Assembly: GCA_028717605.1 (NCBI GenBank)
Contig: JAQUNM010000011.1
Location: forward strand, 1-5,598
Direction of reading: 5' to 3'
From: Minisyncoccota bacterium
Lineage (GTDB): Bacteria; Patescibacteriota; Minisyncoccia; Minisyncoccales; GWA2-38-27
DNA length: 5,598 nucleotides
The notes under the pieces were generated by a model. It was given only the letters and a program-made list of their open reading frames with translations. It was not told where the DNA came from and ran no database searches. The position numbers and the translations under genes were made by a program. Of the stretch, positions 4,904 through 5,598 are shown piece by piece; position 1 is the stretch's first letter; each line of letters starts with the position of its first letter.

Positions 4904-5415
4904 AAATTATTTATTATTGCTTGAGCAAAGTCCTTTACTGCTGAAGGACCAGGAGCTGTTATAATATTATTATCTTGAACTACAGAAAATTCTTGTTCAA
5001 AAATAGCTCCATTTTCTTTTAGAATCTTAATAGCTGATTTATCTAAAGAGGAATTCCATACAGTCGCTTGTTTCTGTTTTAAAATACCGGCTTTAGCTAA
5101 AATAACCGGAGCAATACAAATTCCAGCTATAAGTTTTTCTTGCAAATGAGCACTCTGAATTAATTGATAAACTTTTTCATTATCAAGGTATTTCAGACAA
5201 CCTTGGCCACCGACTAAAACTAAAGCATCAAAATCTTTAATTTCTTCTAAAAGTAAATCAATTTTTGTTTCTCCTCCTTCAGAACCAATAGCTGTTCCTT
5301 TTTCTGAACTAGCTGTTTTTACAATAAATCCTGATTTTTTAAAAAGTTGTTTGGGAATAAAATATTCTTCGTCTTTAAAATCTCGAAAAGCTATTATCAT
5401 TATTATTTTTTTCAT
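4900..5415 (-). CDS. DJ-1/PfpI family protein
   Basis: A 171-residue cytosolic protein of the DJ-1/PfpI (class I glutamine amidotransferase-like) superfamily, full length for the family. FRDFKDEEYFIP (10-21) carries Glu17, which aligns with the conserved Glu18 of human DJ-1. DALVLVGGQG (63-72) is the conserved glycine turn. AGICIAPVILAKAGIL (97-112) is the nucleophile elbow with Cys100, and NNIITAPGPSAVKDFAQAI (149-167) is the usual C-terminal motif. The residue after Cys100 is Ile rather than the His of PfpI-type proteases, so peptidase activity is unlikely; chaperone, glyoxalase/deglycase or redox roles reported in the family are possible but cannot be chosen from sequence. The start at 5415 sits 6 nt after a consensus -10 box with no Shine-Dalgarno. 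An internal Met at codon 6 (5398-5400) is a less likely start. It heads the three-gene overlapping unit. Confidence 0.93.
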   Translation of the reverse strand: MKKIIMIIAFRDFKDEEYFIPKQLFKKSGFIVKTASSEKGTAIGSEGGETKIDLLLEEIKDFDALVLVGGQGCLKYLDNEKVYQLIQSAHLQEKLIAGICIAPVILAKAGILKQKQATVWNSSLDKSAIKILKENGAIFEQEFSVVQDNNIITAPGPSAVKDFAQAIINNL

Positions 5416-5421
5416 ACATTC

Positions 5422-5451
5422 ATTATATTAAATAGTTCTTTAATCTGTCAA
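5422..5451 (-). promoter_or_regulatory. Consensus promoter of the DJ-1-like operon, predicted leaderless
   Basis: On the minus strand a perfect TTGACA (5446-5451) and a perfect TATAAT (5422-5427) are separated by 18 nt. Only GAATGT lies between the -10 box and the ATG at 5415, so +1 should be the A of the start codon. The TTGACA also encodes the Leu-Thr near the end of mltG, so the promoter overlaps the upstream gene. Confidence 0.8.
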
Positions 5452-5598
5452 ATATTTATTTTTAGCCTGAACGTGTTCTTGAAAGTTTCTACTAAAAACA
5501 GTTTCTCCATCTGGTTTAGATAAATAATACCAATAATCTGTTTCTTTGGGATCTAAAGCAGCTTCAATGCTTTTTAAACCAGGATTACAAATAGGACC
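5440..5598 (-). CDS. mltG: Endolytic peptidoglycan transglycosylase MltG, C-terminal 52 residues (5' part outside window)
   Basis: The minus-strand frame is open from the right edge to TAA at 5440-5442 and encodes GPICNPGLKSIEAALDPKET, then DYWYYLSKPDGETVFSRNFQ, then EHVQAKNKYLTD. This matches the C-terminal end of MltG/YceG-like proteins: (G)xPICNPGxxSIxAALxP, a hydrophobic strand where homologues have YLYFV, the G-x-x-x-F-S element, and the ExHxxxVxKYL-like tail. MltG is an inner-membrane lytic transglycosylase that cleaves nascent glycan strands and limits their length. The catalytic Glu and the membrane helix lie outside the window, so intactness cannot be judged. The stop is 24 bp from the DJ-1-like start, and no terminator is visible between them, so read-through into the downstream genes is possible. 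Confidence 0.88.
   Translation of the reverse strand, partial: GPICNPGLKSIEAALDPKETDYWYYLSKPDGETVFSRNFQEHVQAKNKYLTD

Noticed and set aside
3208..5415. Novel defence system or mobile element in the three-gene unit
   Set aside because: No nuclease, transposase, integrase, repeat or toxin-antitoxin feature is visible, and base composition matches the neighbouring housekeeping genes.

Overview
This is an AT-rich window (about 30% GC by eye, not computed). It reads as a fragment of a reduced bacterial genome of the Candidate Phyla Radiation (Patescibacteria), most likely Parcubacteria-like. The pointers are very tight gene packing, Lys/Asn/Ile-rich proteins, no Shine-Dalgarno motif before any visible start, rplJ-rplL without neighbouring rplKA or rpoBC, and a large membrane protein with a degenerate PP2C-like head. 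Two genes end in TGA (positions 3208-3210 and 4900-4902), so TGA is a stop here and the UGA=Gly code of Gracilibacteria/Absconditabacteria does not apply. The taxonomic placement is inference.

Layout. At 1-311 (minus) is the N-terminal part of an unrecognised membrane-anchored or exported protein. It diverges from a 582-aa plus-strand gene (399-2147): a PP2C-like domain without the metal-binding Asp residues, a Lys-rich linker, one membrane helix and a beta-strand-rich extracytoplasmic domain. This gene meets the rplJ-rplL operon (minus, 2139-3096) tail to tail with a 9-bp overlap. The rplJL terminator lies inside the coding sequence of the convergent gene. Upstream of rplJ are a strong promoter (3184-3211), an L10 leader RNA and a terminator-like hairpin. 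Together they form a plausible attenuator by which L10(L12)4 could switch off its own operon.

Farther right, all on the minus strand and overlapping by 4 and 8 bp, are a DJ-1/PfpI-family gene (4900-5415), a two-helix membrane protein (4337-4903) and a membrane-anchored protein with a Kre9/KNH-like domain and a DUF1554-type C-type-lectin-like domain (3208-4344). They look like one co-transcribed, translationally coupled unit with a consensus promoter at 5422-5451. The right edge holds the C-terminus of the endolytic transglycosylase MltG.

The most notable theme is gene-start architecture. Three promoters place the start codon only 6-7 nt after the -10 box, which predicts leaderless mRNAs. The rplJ promoter is the only one with a long structured leader. 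No gene-free stretch exceeds about 90 bases, and I see no tRNA, rRNA, CRISPR array or insertion sequence.
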